Positions 17,536 to 28,422 of a stretch of 33,145 bases of DNA are shown in pieces (the stretch's first letter is position 1; every line of letters starts with the position of its first letter). Under the pieces are notes generated by a model that saw only the letters and a list, made by a program, of their open reading frames with translations, did not search any database and was not told the origin of the DNA. A program made the position numbers and the translations under genes. The stretch covers positions 1-33,145 of the forward strand of contig JAOZKH010000019.1 in assembly GCA_029935405.1 (NCBI GenBank). Direction: 5' to 3'. The DNA is from Vallitaleaceae bacterium. Lineage in GTDB: Bacteria > Bacillota > Clostridia > Lachnospirales > Vallitaleaceae.

Positions 17536-19071
17536 ATGGAAAAACCAGTAAATTCAATAAATACAGACCATAGAAAAAGCGGTATTTTAGTACATCCAAC
17601 ATCTTTTCCAGGTCCTTATGGAATTGGAGACTTAGGAGATAGTGCATTTAGATTTATTGATTTTTTGATAGATTCTGACCAAGAGCTTTGGCAGGTATTA
17701 CCTATTGGTCCAACTGGTTATGGAGATTCTCCATATCAGGCTTTTTCATCTTTTGCAGGACAGCCACTTATTATAAGTCCTGATAAACTAATTAAAATGG
17801 GATTACTTAATACCGATGAACTTGCTTTGCAAGTTTGGAATCCGGAAGTAATCGATTACGGACCAGCTATTAAATATAAAACTAATTTACTCCAAAAAGC
17901 ATTTGCCAACTTTAATAAATCTAATAACAAGTCTACCCATAAACAGTTTAAAAACTTTTGTATCAAACATAAGGATTGGTTAGCTAATTATGCCTTATTT
18001 ATGGCAGTAAAAGATTTCCATGACGGTGTTATGTGGACAGAATGGGAGAAGGAAATAGCCTTTCCTTCTCAAGCAGCAATTAATAAGTGGAATAGAAAAC
18101 TCGAAGTAGAAATAAAATATTATAAATTCATACAGTTCATTTTCTTCAAACAATGGTTTGAACTTAAAAAATACGCTAACGATAGGGGAATTTCAATAAT
18201 CGGAGATATTCCAATCTTTGTTGCCTTTGATAGTTCAGATGTTTGGGCAAATAAAGACTTATTCTTCTTAGATTCAAAAGGTTACCCAACTATCGTTGCC
18301 GGCGTTCCCCCTGATTACTTTAGCGAAACAGGCCAATTATGGGGAAATCCTCTTTATGATTGGACTGCTAATAAAAAGACTAATTATAATTGGTGGATAA
18401 AACGTATCAGTAGCAACCTTGAATTTGTTGATTTCTTAAGAATTGATCACTTTAGAGGTTTTGAAGCATACTGGTCTATACCATATGGCGCAAAAACCGC
18501 GATTGATGGCGAATGGAAAACAGGTCCAGGACATGACATATTTATTGCTCTTGAAGCAGAGCTTGGTAAAAACCTACCAATTATTGCAGAAGATTTAGGC
18601 GTTATCACACCTGAAGTTGAAGCTTTGAGAGATGATTTTAACTTTCCTGGTATGAAAATTCTTCAATTTGCTTTTGAAAATATTGAAGAAAATAACTTCC
18701 TACCACATAATTATACGCCAAATTCAATTTGTTATACAGGAACCCACGATAATGACACAACACTAGGCTGGTACTTAAAGGCTATTTCTAAAAGCCAAGA
18801 TAGAGTTCGTCGTTATATGAATACTGATGCAAATGATGTATGTTGGGACTTTATAAGAACATGTTTTGGTTCAGTTTCTACTATGGCTGTTGTACCATTG
18901 CAAGACATATTTTCTTATGATAGTTGGGCAAGGACAAACACCCCTGGTGTCGCTGCTAATAACTGGAAATGGCGTTTTAAAGATAATATGCTAAATGAAC
19001 ATTATATAGGTAAGCTAAGGTATGTTACCAAATTATTTGGTCGTGGTAGAAGTACTGAGGATACATTATGA
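17536..19071 (+). CDS. malQ: 4-alpha-glucanotransferase (amylomaltase)
   Basis: Moves alpha-1,4-glucan segments between maltodextrins (glycoside hydrolase family 77), in the cytoplasm. From the start used here it has 511 residues. The opening GILVHPTSFPGPYGIGDLGD is typical. The catalytic nucleophile is Asp304 in LRIDHFRG, and the acid/base is Glu352 in IIAEDLG; GTHDNDTT near 398-405 is also conserved. A longer frame begins at a TTG at 17509, but the AGGAGG ribosome binding site (17522-17527) lies inside it and points to ATG 17536. Its stop overlaps the plsC start in ATGA, so the two genes are translationally coupled. It should work with glycogen phosphorylase. Confidence 0.95.
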   Translation: MEKPVNSINTDHRKSGILVHPTSFPGPYGIGDLGDSAFRFIDFLIDSDQELWQVLPIGPTGYGDSPYQAFSSFAGQPLIISPDKLIKMGLLNTDELALQVWNPEVIDYGPAIKYKTNLLQKAFANFNKSNNKSTHKQFKNFCIKHKDWLANYALFMAVKDFHDGVMWTEWEKEIAFPSQAAINKWNRKLEVEIKYYKFIQFIFFKQWFELKKYANDRGISIIGDIPIFVAFDSSDVWANKDLFFLDSKGYPTIVAGVPPDYFSETGQLWGNPLYDWTANKKTNYNWWIKRISSNLEFVDFLRIDHFRGFEAYWSIPYGAKTAIDGEWKTGPGHDIFIALEAELGKNLPIIAEDLGVITPEVEALRDDFNFPGMKILQFAFENIEENNFLPHNYTPNSICYTGTHDNDTTLGWYLKAISKSQDRVRRYMNTDANDVCWDFIRTCFGSVSTMAVVPLQDIFSYDSWARTNTPGVAANNWKWRFKDNMLNEHYIGKLRYVTKLFGRGRSTEDTL

Positions 19072-19817
19072 GAGCAGTAATATTTATTATTATTATATCT
19101 ATACATTTTATTCTCGGACTACCTTACCTAGGATTAATATACTTAATTGGTATCTTTAACTATAAACAGCGTATTAAAATGGCTTACGCATATAACCGAT
19201 TAACATCCTGGTGGTTATACACTATCTCAGGAGCAAAATTTGTAACGCAAGGATTAGAAAACTTATATCAAGATACAAATGTTGTATATGTCGGCAATCA
19301 TAGAAGTATGATAGATATCCCTCTTATGATGTTGTTCATGAAAGACCCTATTATCCTAATCGGTAAAGATAGTATAAAAAAATGGCCTTTTATTAGTTGG
19401 TGGTTACATGCTATGGGTGGATATTTTCTAGATCGTTCTAGTGGAAAAGCCGGTTTTAAAACTATAATTTCCGCAATTAATCGTATTAAAAACGGCGAAT
19501 CTTGCCTTATATACCCTGAAGGCACAAGAAGTCGTACACAAGAAATGTTACCTTTTAAGCAAGGAAGTTTTAAACTCGCTTCTAAACCTTGCGTTCCTAT
19601 TATTCCTATGGCAGTGCTTGGTACTGCAGATGTTTTTGAAAATAATAAAATTAATTTAAAGCCAGAAACTATTTATTTTAGTGTTGGCGAGCCTATTTAT
19701 CTTGATCAACTTAGTGAAGAGAACCAGCGAAGTAGCGCTAAATATGTTCAATCTATTATTCAAATAATGTATGATGAACTTCTAGATAAACAAGCTATTG
19801 AAAAAGCATCTAAATAG
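19068..19817 (+). CDS. plsC: 1-acyl-sn-glycerol-3-phosphate acyltransferase
   Basis: Adds the second acyl chain to lysophosphatidic acid at the membrane in phospholipid synthesis. The 249 residues begin with a hydrophobic helix (about 1-30). The acyltransferase motifs are NHRSMID (His78, Asp83; the HX4D catalytic pair), FLDRSSG near 120-126 and YPEGTRSR near 149-156. It overlaps malQ by four bases, an unexpected partner because lipid synthesis and glucan use are unrelated; the coupling may simply set expression level. No terminator is visible after it. Confidence 0.92.
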   Translation: MRAVIFIIIISIHFILGLPYLGLIYLIGIFNYKQRIKMAYAYNRLTSWWLYTISGAKFVTQGLENLYQDTNVVYVGNHRSMIDIPLMMLFMKDPIILIGKDSIKKWPFISWWLHAMGGYFLDRSSGKAGFKTIISAINRIKNGESCLIYPEGTRSRTQEMLPFKQGSFKLASKPCVPIIPMAVLGTADVFENNKINLKPETIYFSVGEPIYLDQLSEENQRSSAKYVQSIIQIMYDELLDKQAIEKASK

Positions 19818-19850
19818 CAGTAAGTTATAACTATATTTATTATTAATTTA

Positions 19851-19879
19851 TTGCTATGAATGTGGATTAATGTTAAACT
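19851..19879 (+). promoter_or_regulatory. Weak promoter candidate before the 155-aa membrane protein
   Basis: TTGCTA (19851-19856) and TAAACT (19874-19879), 17 bases apart, each match four of six consensus positions. The alternative is read-through from plsC. Confidence 0.3.
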
Positions 19880-19920
19880 GATAAAAGTGAGCAAAATTAT
19901 TTATACAGGAGGTACCAACC

Positions 19921-20388
19921 ATGCCACAATGGCTGCAAATATTACTAATTGTATTACTCGTAGTTGCTTTCGTCTTAGCTGTTTTATACATAGTAGGACG
20001 TAAACTACAAAAAAAAGCTGATTCACAACAAGGTCTGATAGATTCATCTAAGCAAGTTGTTTCAATTCTAGTTATAGATAAGAAAAAAATGCGAATTTCA
20101 GAATCTAACTTACCACAAATGGTACAAGACCAAATTCCTTTTTACTTAAAATGGCGTAAAATGCCACTTATTAAAGCTAAAATCGGTCCACAGATTACTA
20201 CTCTTATGGCCGACGAGAAAATTTTCAAAGAAATACCTGTGAAACGTCAAGTAAAAGTTGAACTTGCAGGTATTTATATTGTAAATATCAAAGGCAAACC
20301 AAAGCAAAAGAAATCTAATTCGAAAACTCCAATCAAAAAATCTCTTTGGCAAAAAACTAAAGATAAAGTTGGACTAAACAAAAAGTAG
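19921..20388 (+). CDS. Small membrane-anchored protein of unknown function
   Basis: I do not recognise the family. The 155 residues begin with one hydrophobic helix at about 5-27 (LQILLIVLLVVAFVLAVLYI), then the basic GRKLQKK, which predicts a cytoplasmic C-terminus. The middle part contains ILVIDKKKMRISESNLPQMV and IGPQITTLMADEKIFKEIPVKRQVKVELAGIYIVNI, probably a small beta-rich domain. The last 35 residues are very rich in lysine and likely disordered or nucleic-acid or lipid binding. A strong AGGAGG ribosome binding site at 19908-19913 supports the start. It is the last plus-strand gene before the convergent foldback element. Confidence 0.75.
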   Translation: MPQWLQILLIVLLVVAFVLAVLYIVGRKLQKKADSQQGLIDSSKQVVSILVIDKKKMRISESNLPQMVQDQIPFYLKWRKMPLIKAKIGPQITTLMADEKIFKEIPVKRQVKVELAGIYIVNIKGKPKQKKSNSKTPIKKSLWQKTKDKVGLNKK

Positions 20389-20410
20389 ATATTATTATCG
20401 CCATAAAACT

Positions 20411-20554
20411 AGAAAGTGCAGGCATATGACGCTTGTGGGAGTGCTAATCCCAATTGATTCTAGGACTAATATACTAAACCTTCGGTTTGAGAATATTAAT
20501 CCTAGAATCAATCCGGATCAGAGTCCCATTACGCATCACATGTCTACACTTTCT
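20411..20554 (-). ncRNA. 144-base foldback element, candidate structured RNA of unknown family
   Basis: The whole segment folds on itself. An outer arm pairs 20411-20432 with 20533-20554. Two 5-base-pair helices sit in the middle. An inner arm pairs 20453-20465 perfectly with 20500-20512, followed by six more pairs (20467-20472 with 20493-20498) and a 5-pair cap with a 3-base loop. Read as RNA, most imperfections are C-A mismatches on the plus strand but G-U pairs on the minus strand, so the minus-strand transcript folds better. That strand is the pyrG strand, and the element begins 25 bases after the pyrG stop. U-rich sequence follows both ends. It could be a small RNA or pyrG 3'-end structure, or a short foldback mobile repeat; I know no named family that it matches. 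Confidence 0.5.
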
Positions 20555-20567
20555 TCTTAATGTTCAG

Positions 20568-22189
<1,622 letters not shown>

Positions 22190-22230
22190 TCACCTCGCAT
22201 AATTTATCTTACTTAACCATAACTTAATCC

Positions 22231-22259
22231 ATTTTAGGTGTTTACTAATCAAAAGTCAA
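22231..22259 (-). promoter_or_regulatory. Sigma-A-type promoter of pyrG
   Basis: On the minus strand TTGACT (22254-22259) and TAAAAT (22231-22236) are separated by 17 bases. It lies in the 104-base gap after the protease gene, so pyrG is independently transcribed. Confidence 0.65.
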
Positions 22260-22290
22260 GATATTTGTGTATATATTTGTGTATAACATA

Positions 22291-23697
22291 CTAGTTTTGT
22301 GTATCTTCCACAATCCAATCTAGCGCTGCGTTTAATTGTATGTCATTATTTTCAACTGCTTTCGTATATTCTGTATTTAGCCTTCCTTGTGTAGTAAAGT
22401 CACATACACCATAAGGATAAAGCCCTGTAACTCTTTGAAATTCTTTAACAGCATAATATGTACTTATTGTATAAGTATCATCAGGTTCTTCGTTAAAATA
22501 ACCCATGAATTTAAGCATGCCTTCCACATTTACTATTTGTTCATCCACATCAGAACTATAAAAACGACGATCTGAATATACATATTCTGGAGTATCTATT
22601 ATAATATCAGGTATTACTCCTACTCCATTGATTTTGTTTAACTCAGGTGAAAAGAATTCTTGTGTTGTTAACTTTGCTAAATAATCTTCTCCAATATGAT
22701 ATATGTTTTGGGCAACTCCTTTTCCATATGTTGATTCACCAATTACAATACCATCACCGTTTTCTTTCACAGCTGCTGAAAATATCTCTGAAGCAGATGC
22801 ACTGTTTTCATTAACTAATAGTACCACTTGAAAAGGAACTTCTTCAAGCTCAGATGTATAGGTTGTATCCACACCGTTTTTTGATGTTAAGGTTACTATC
22901 TCCCCTTTTGGAACCACTTGCTGTAACATCGTTACAGCTGTGTTTAAATATCCACCACTATTATCTCTCATGTCAATTAGTAAATACTCCACTTCTGCCA
23001 TTTTTGCTTCTTCAACAGCTTCAATAAATGCTTCATCTGTCTGATCCATAAAACTAGTTACTTTTATACCATATATCTTTGCTTTAAGAGTATCTTCAAG
23101 TTCATATCCAACTGTATTTAAATCAATTGGAACAACTGTAGGAACAATAATACTTCTTCTCTCTAAGTCATGTGAAAAGGATTTTCTCTCACGAATAAAT
23201 TCAATATTTACATAAGTACCTTCTTCGCCAACAATTTTACTAACTAATTGATTAAGATCAAATTGATCAGCTTCTTCATCATTTACTTTTGATATAACAT
23301 CATTTGCTCTAATACCTGCTTCCTTAGCAGCACCACCTTCAAAAACTTCTGTTATCACTACTTGATTAGAGATTAATTGAATTCTTACTCCTATCCCAAC
23401 ATACTGACTAGATAATGATTCGATAAACACTTTAGCTTCTACGTCATTATAAAAAATCGAATAATCATCTAATACTGATGTCATTCCTTCTAATGCTGCT
23501 TCAAACAACTCTTTTTCCGTAATTTCTCCACCAGAATAGTTGTTTAATATTAATTCCCTAAGTGCTTCAATTTCCTCCATATAATCTTCTGTATCTTTTG
23601 CCAATATACCTGTTCCTGTACTTAGTAATAACACTAATATCATTACTAATGTTATTAGTTTCTTAAATATACTTGTATTATATAAATGCTTTTTCAT
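22291..23697 (-). CDS. S41-family C-terminal processing peptidase with PG-binding domain
   Basis: An exported serine protease of 468 residues. A signal peptide or anchor covers about 1-33. A PDZ domain lies near 95-175 (YVGIGVRIQL, GGAAKEAGIRANDVISKVND). The protease core has RDNSGGYLN near 244-252, and the Ser/Lys dyad is Ser301 in NENSASASEIF and Lys326 in TYGKG, 25 apart as in known CtpA enzymes. The C-terminal ~60 residues form a PG_binding_1 domain (MLKFMGYF, AVKEFQRVTGL). This architecture is common in Clostridia and trims exported or wall proteins. It follows the 524-aa SLH gene by 65 bases on the same strand, so surface-layer proteins are plausible substrates; that is inference. The start has an AAAGGA ribosome binding site. 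Confidence 0.92.
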   Translation of the reverse strand: MKKHLYNTSIFKKLITLVMILVLLLSTGTGILAKDTEDYMEEIEALRELILNNYSGGEITEKELFEAALEGMTSVLDDYSIFYNDVEAKVFIESLSSQYVGIGVRIQLISNQVVITEVFEGGAAKEAGIRANDVISKVNDEEADQFDLNQLVSKIVGEEGTYVNIEFIRERKSFSHDLERRSIIVPTVVPIDLNTVGYELEDTLKAKIYGIKVTSFMDQTDEAFIEAVEEAKMAEVEYLLIDMRDNSGGYLNTAVTMLQQVVPKGEIVTLTSKNGVDTTYTSELEEVPFQVVLLVNENSASASEIFSAAVKENGDGIVIGESTYGKGVAQNIYHIGEDYLAKLTTQEFFSPELNKINGVGVIPDIIIDTPEYVYSDRRFYSSDVDEQIVNVEGMLKFMGYFNEEPDDTYTISTYYAVKEFQRVTGLYPYGVCDFTTQGRLNTEYTKAVENNDIQLNAALDWIVEDTQN

Positions 23698-23762
23698 ATT
23701 AAATCCTTTCTTACTATCTTGTTTTTAATTTTTATTTAAATAATTTATTTTATTAATATGTT

Positions 23763-25337
23763 TTAATAATCTTTACCAATTTCTTCACGAAGATAATCTA
23801 TCAGTCTATTAATAATTGCTGCTGCTTCAGCTTTTGAGATCCACTGTTTAGGATTAACTCTACCTTTGTCATCACCTTTAATAATTCCCAAACGGTATCC
23901 TGCAACGATTTCTTTTCTAGCCCACGATGCAATTAGTGAATCATCAATAAAAGAAGTTGTAGGACTACCCGTAACGCCTAACCGTTCTAATCCTATGACA
24001 CGAATGTATATAACAAAGGCCTCTTCTCTTGTAATTGGTACATTCACATCAAAATCCTCACCTGTTCCTTTTACAAGCTTTGCATGATAAGCTCCCATTA
24101 TATATGGATACAATGGATGTTCAAATCCAACATCTCCAAAAATTTGCTGTGAGTCATTATTAATCGTCTCATAAGGCGAAGTATCTATATCCATTGTCAA
24201 GCACAACGCTTTTACAAAATCTCCTCTAGTCATGGCTTCAAAGTGCATTCCCTCATGAGGAACTTCTGTAAATATTTGCATACTGTATAATTTTTTAAGA
24301 TCATCTTCTGCCCAATGACCTTCAATAAAATCAAGGCCTTCAGGAATAGGAAGTTTTTCAATTTCATTTGCAGTTGTTAATAATAACTCATTTTTCTTCT
24401 GTGATGGCGTTAAATTAGAATGTTGTGATATGATTTCATATTCTAATGTAGCTTCTCTTTCCATACGTTGATTATATGTTCCACCAAAACTTATTGGAAA
24501 AGGCTGATTTTCGTTATAATATATTGTTTTTTTAGCTTCTAATCTTGGATTAAGAGTGATGTCCATACTTAAATCTAAGTCTGTTGATCGAATTGACATG
24601 GTCAGTTTTTGTGTTTCTACTTTTGACCAAGGTTGTTTATATCCATAAATATCATCTCCATTATTCTCAACTACAACACTAATTTCATTCCCATCAGCAT
24701 CCTTAAAAATTCCGCTATATGATAATGTAGTGCTGTAATAAGCCACACCAGCAGTAATATCCTCCACTGTTGCTTTTGAAAAAATTGCACTATCACTATC
24801 AAGGGAATAAGCACCTGTCGGTGTTGTAATACTTTCAACCCAGCTAACCAATTCAGAATCTTTAATTATTTGTCTTTTAAATTCTCCTTCATAGATCCAG
24901 TAAGCTGTATTTAATGATAAAGATCTTGCAAGAGTAACATCATTTGCCTTATTATTTGCTTTTATAATATATCGTTCTTTATAAATACCTGAAGAAGCTG
25001 CCATAATATCATCATCTTCAACATCTACAGTAATAGTTCCAGTCACTTCAACCGGTTCTCCACTAATAAAAATCATTTCCTTATATGCATAAACTGGTGT
25101 TTTATTATCTGAAATATTAACATGTTTTTCTATATTTTTTGGCAAATAATCACCTTCTGATATCCCACCAAAAAAACCTATTTCACCTTCACTTCCATAA
25201 GCTTTTGACATTACACTTAGCATTGTTGTTAACATTAATACCATCAACGCGCCTAAACTTATCATTTTTTTACCTAATGATTTTTTTGTCTTTATGCCTT
25301 TATATCCATGTTTATATCTCTGTTTATAACCTTTCAT
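23763..25337 (-). CDS. SLH-domain surface protein (524 aa)
   Basis: An exported S-layer-type protein. The first ~20 residues are very basic (KGYKQRYKHGYKG), followed by a hydrophobic core near 24-44, giving a long signal peptide. The middle ~280 residues are beta-rich with no family that I recognise. Three SLH repeats close the protein: EGHWAEDDLKKLYSMQIF near 340, FGDVGFEHPLYPYIMGAYHAKLV near 402 and ASWARKEIVAGYRLGIIKG near 475. The frame opens at 25403, but that would overlap the upstream gene, and a GGAGG site stands directly before the ATG at 25337. The gap to the 1009-aa SLH gene is then 22 bases, which means one operon. Confidence 0.85.
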   Translation of the reverse strand: MKGYKQRYKHGYKGIKTKKSLGKKMISLGALMVLMLTTMLSVMSKAYGSEGEIGFFGGISEGDYLPKNIEKHVNISDNKTPVYAYKEMIFISGEPVEVTGTITVDVEDDDIMAASSGIYKERYIIKANNKANDVTLARSLSLNTAYWIYEGEFKRQIIKDSELVSWVESITTPTGAYSLDSDSAIFSKATVEDITAGVAYYSTTLSYSGIFKDADGNEISVVVENNGDDIYGYKQPWSKVETQKLTMSIRSTDLDLSMDITLNPRLEAKKTIYYNENQPFPISFGGTYNQRMEREATLEYEIISQHSNLTPSQKKNELLLTTANEIEKLPIPEGLDFIEGHWAEDDLKKLYSMQIFTEVPHEGMHFEAMTRGDFVKALCLTMDIDTSPYETINNDSQQIFGDVGFEHPLYPYIMGAYHAKLVKGTGEDFDVNVPITREEAFVIYIRVIGLERLGVTGSPTTSFIDDSLIASWARKEIVAGYRLGIIKGDDKGRVNPKQWISKAEAAAIINRLIDYLREEIGKDY

Positions 25338-25359
25338 ATTATCCTCCAACTTTTGATTA

Positions 25360-28300
25360 TTATTCCACATATATAATATATCCAGGGAACTTTCTGTTGT
25401 CATTAAGTTTAAGTTCTTCTGCTAAATCTATATTAGTCATTAAACGCAGTCTGTCGCCTAATTCAAGTTCTTCTAGCGCAATAACTTTGTTGTTTTTAAT
25501 AATTATTGACTCATTAAATAATTCTGTTTCCGAGTAACTGTTTGGACGACTTAGTTCATTCCACTGCTTAGTAGTCTTATCATATGCTAATGTATCTTTA
25601 AGCAAAATAATACTATTTTCTAAATCAACTTCAAAAACTTCTCCAATTACACCTTCTAAGCAATATGGCCCTTTGATAATATGTGTAGCCTTAACTCCTT
25701 CTGCTATTATAGTATATACCTCATCCACCTTTGAAATATCCGAGTATCCAATAAATTCATTGATTCCTAATATATTTTCTTCATCTTTAATAATTGTTTC
25801 GTAGTCAATTTCATAAGTTCTTTCAATTGGAGAATATATCCAATCCATATCTGATAATAGAGCGTGAGACATAACAGTAAAATCCTCATAATCATTAATG
25901 TGAGCAATACGACCTCTCATAACAGATATGCTATCATTATTTGGTTCTGGTTTAACCTTAATAACTGCGGCCTGATTATTGCCATTTAGTACAACTTGAG
26001 TATAATCAGGAGCCATAACATTAGATACAGATATTAACTTGTCATTTTTCACAACAATGGTTCCATTATCGATTTTGATGGTTCCATCATGGTTTTGAGT
26101 CTCTAATTCGTTAAATCCATTTGTTGTTGTTACATTACTATATGCTAAGACACTATCTCTATTTTCTCTAAAGGTAACCTTCGTGATTTTTTCTTTATCA
26201 AAGTACTTTTCTGTAGCCACATACATATCAATGTCATCTATTCTCAAATAATTATCTACATAAGCTAAGGTCACTCTTTCATCCTCGTGATAATATTCAA
26301 TATCTTCTTTAGAAATATCAAGTGTTATTGCTGTGGTATAGTTTTTCCAGCCAGTCTGAATCAGCTCATAACTATTTAAAATCGATATTGTTTCTTGGCT
26401 AATACTAATCGTTCCAAGTTTTCCTTTATAAATCTTTTCAATAACATTACCATTAGGATCAATATTGATTTCTTTCACGCCTTCATGTAGTGTTCCAGGA
26501 GCAATAACTGCTTGATTAACTAAAATACGTACTAAATCTCCTGATGAAACTTCAGACATGCTTACATTTTTACTACCTTTAATGACTGGTATATTATCAG
26601 TGATTTTATAACTCACGACAGAATGATCATGCATTTTTAATATAATATTATATCCTTCATCACCTTTATATTCCGCTTTTAAAATTTCACCAAATTTAAC
26701 TGTATAGTTTGTCTTAGCACTGATTGCCAAAATGTTTTCTTTATTAGAAGGATCTAGTTTTATATGTACTATATCTCCAACTTCTATTTCATCAATATGG
26801 GCATCATCTTCATCAAATCCATAGTATGGGAATAATTGATCAAAATATCCTATCTGATCCTCATTATCATAATACTTTTCTTTTTCTACATCTATTTGAT
26901 TTTCTATATAACGTTTAACAACTTCATTTCCATCCCAATCAGAAACACGTATGTAATTAAAATCGGTATTATGTTCAATAACTAATCCACTAAATTCATT
27001 AAAAGTTACTAAAGTTCCCCCATAATTAATTTCTGTAACTAATTGGTTCTTAATTGTTAAAGTTATGCTATTAGTAATCGGTGCATCGCTAATATTGATA
27101 TACTTTTCATCAAATACAATAGTTTTAAGGTTTGTATTATATAATGTATCAGCCATTGTATAGGTCAGATAGTTACCATATTCGTTTTGAATGGTAATCT
27201 TCCCTTCATTAATATCTGTTAATGGTTCTAACGCACCTTTAACATGATACAACACTGGACTTTTTACTACTTGAACATAATATACTTCATCTGTAACTTC
27301 ATTAACCACATAGTGAATTGTATCACCTTCTAAAAGACTAGAAAGAGATTGTATATTATCACCTCTATAAACAACTGCATCTTTTACATCAACAACGCCG
27401 TTTATCTTAGTATCACTTTCCTTTATGAATCTATCTACTGATCCATCTGAGTTTCTTATTAACACTTTGTTCAGCAACACATTGCCAGTTCCATCAACTT
27501 TCATTTCTGTTTCTACATGCCCTACATAACCTGATTTTTCAACAAGCCCCATATTTTCATACAAAAGAGTATCCATATTAGCCATAATCTGCATCATTTC
27601 AGCTCGTATAAGGTTTCCTTTTGGATTAAATGATGTCCCATCCCCTACCATTATCTCTTCTTCGACAATCGCCTCTATATATGGGATAAACGCATTATCC
27701 ATTTCATCAAAATCATCAAAAGTAAGCACGTTTTGTTGTCTATATATAGGTTCTATCAAAGCAGGGGTTTGACTATTGATTCCTTGAACAATCCATTTAG
27801 AAATAAGTTCTCTTGAAACAGGTTCAGTTCTAATAAAGTTAAATTCTGGATCGAGTACGGTTTGATCAGCGGTAAGTCCATCTGCTAACTCTGCCGCTGT
27901 AATTAATCCTAGTTGACTAGCTAGAGTTAAGTAGCCTTTCGACCATAAATCTATTGTTGTTTCCCCATCTCCTAGAACAATTCCCTCTGCTATTTGTTTT
28001 GCTTCTTCTTCTAATCCTAATGAACGCATGATAAATGCTAACGCCTCTTCTTTGCTCATTGAATTTGTTGGTCTAAATTCTCTAACACCATTACTCACAT
28101 AACCTTTTGTAATATCAAGGGCTCCCATTCTCATAATTGCTTCTTTACCCCAATAATCATCTGAAACATCGCTAAAATTCAAATTTGTAATCATATCCCC
28201 TGATACTGTTCTTCCAGTATATTCATTAGCAATCTCAGCTGATACTATGCCTCTATCTTCATTAATCGCTGCGAATACATTATTTGCAAACAAAATAAAT

Positions 28301-28389
28301 ACTAATATAACTGAAATCAATCCAGATATATTTCTATTTTTTGAAATATATTTTCTACATTTATTATTAAATAAATATTTGAATTTCAT
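25360..28389 (-). CDS. Large SLH-domain surface protein (1009 aa)
   Basis: An exported S-layer-type protein. The signal peptide ends at about 40 (VFILFANNVFAA). SLH repeats fill about 70-280 (FSDVSDDYWGKEAIMRMGALDITKGY, then a weaker one, then YIEAIVEEEIMVGDGTSFNPKGNLIRAEMM). The other ~720 residues are beta-rich and acidic, and I recognise no enzyme. Inside them the short motif GD(I/L/T/R)(V/I/L) with similar flanks recurs at G355, G538, G617 and G978, each time before a strand such as VHIKL or VRILV. This suggests repeated small beta-barrel units. The ATG has an AGGAGG ribosome binding site and an extended -10 promoter at 28423-28431. It heads a cluster with a second SLH gene and the S41 protease. 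Confidence 0.85.
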   Translation of the reverse strand: MKFKYLFNNKCRKYISKNRNISGLISVILVFILFANNVFAAINEDRGIVSAEIANEYTGRTVSGDMITNLNFSDVSDDYWGKEAIMRMGALDITKGYVSNGVREFRPTNSMSKEEALAFIMRSLGLEEEAKQIAEGIVLGDGETTIDLWSKGYLTLASQLGLITAAELADGLTADQTVLDPEFNFIRTEPVSRELISKWIVQGINSQTPALIEPIYRQQNVLTFDDFDEMDNAFIPYIEAIVEEEIMVGDGTSFNPKGNLIRAEMMQIMANMDTLLYENMGLVEKSGYVGHVETEMKVDGTGNVLLNKVLIRNSDGSVDRFIKESDTKINGVVDVKDAVVYRGDNIQSLSSLLEGDTIHYVVNEVTDEVYYVQVVKSPVLYHVKGALEPLTDINEGKITIQNEYGNYLTYTMADTLYNTNLKTIVFDEKYINISDAPITNSITLTIKNQLVTEINYGGTLVTFNEFSGLVIEHNTDFNYIRVSDWDGNEVVKRYIENQIDVEKEKYYDNEDQIGYFDQLFPYYGFDEDDAHIDEIEVGDIVHIKLDPSNKENILAISAKTNYTVKFGEILKAEYKGDEGYNIILKMHDHSVVSYKITDNIPVIKGSKNVSMSEVSSGDLVRILVNQAVIAPGTLHEGVKEINIDPNGNVIEKIYKGKLGTISISQETISILNSYELIQTGWKNYTTAITLDISKEDIEYYHEDERVTLAYVDNYLRIDDIDMYVATEKYFDKEKITKVTFRENRDSVLAYSNVTTTNGFNELETQNHDGTIKIDNGTIVVKNDKLISVSNVMAPDYTQVVLNGNNQAAVIKVKPEPNNDSISVMRGRIAHINDYEDFTVMSHALLSDMDWIYSPIERTYEIDYETIIKDEENILGINEFIGYSDISKVDEVYTIIAEGVKATHIIKGPYCLEGVIGEVFEVDLENSIILLKDTLAYDKTTKQWNELSRPNSYSETELFNESIIIKNNKVIALEELELGDRLRLMTNIDLAEELKLNDNRKFPGYIIYVE

Positions 28390-28422
28390 ATGAATCCTCC
28401 TGAGTATTAATTAACCTGTTCC

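Noticed and set aside
20411-20554. The foldback element as an ordinary bidirectional terminator or 6S RNA
   Set aside because: It is far longer than a terminator and its U runs are weak; 6S RNA needs a large open central bubble, whereas this segment is paired almost throughout.
25338-25403. Longer N-terminus of the 524-aa SLH protein
   Set aside because: It overlaps the upstream SLH gene, has no signal-peptide sense, and a GGAGG site stands before the ATG at 25337.
25139-25537. 132-codon plus-strand frame across the two SLH genes
   Set aside because: It spans the junction of two well-supported minus-strand genes and reads as a low-complexity Leu/Ser-rich shadow.
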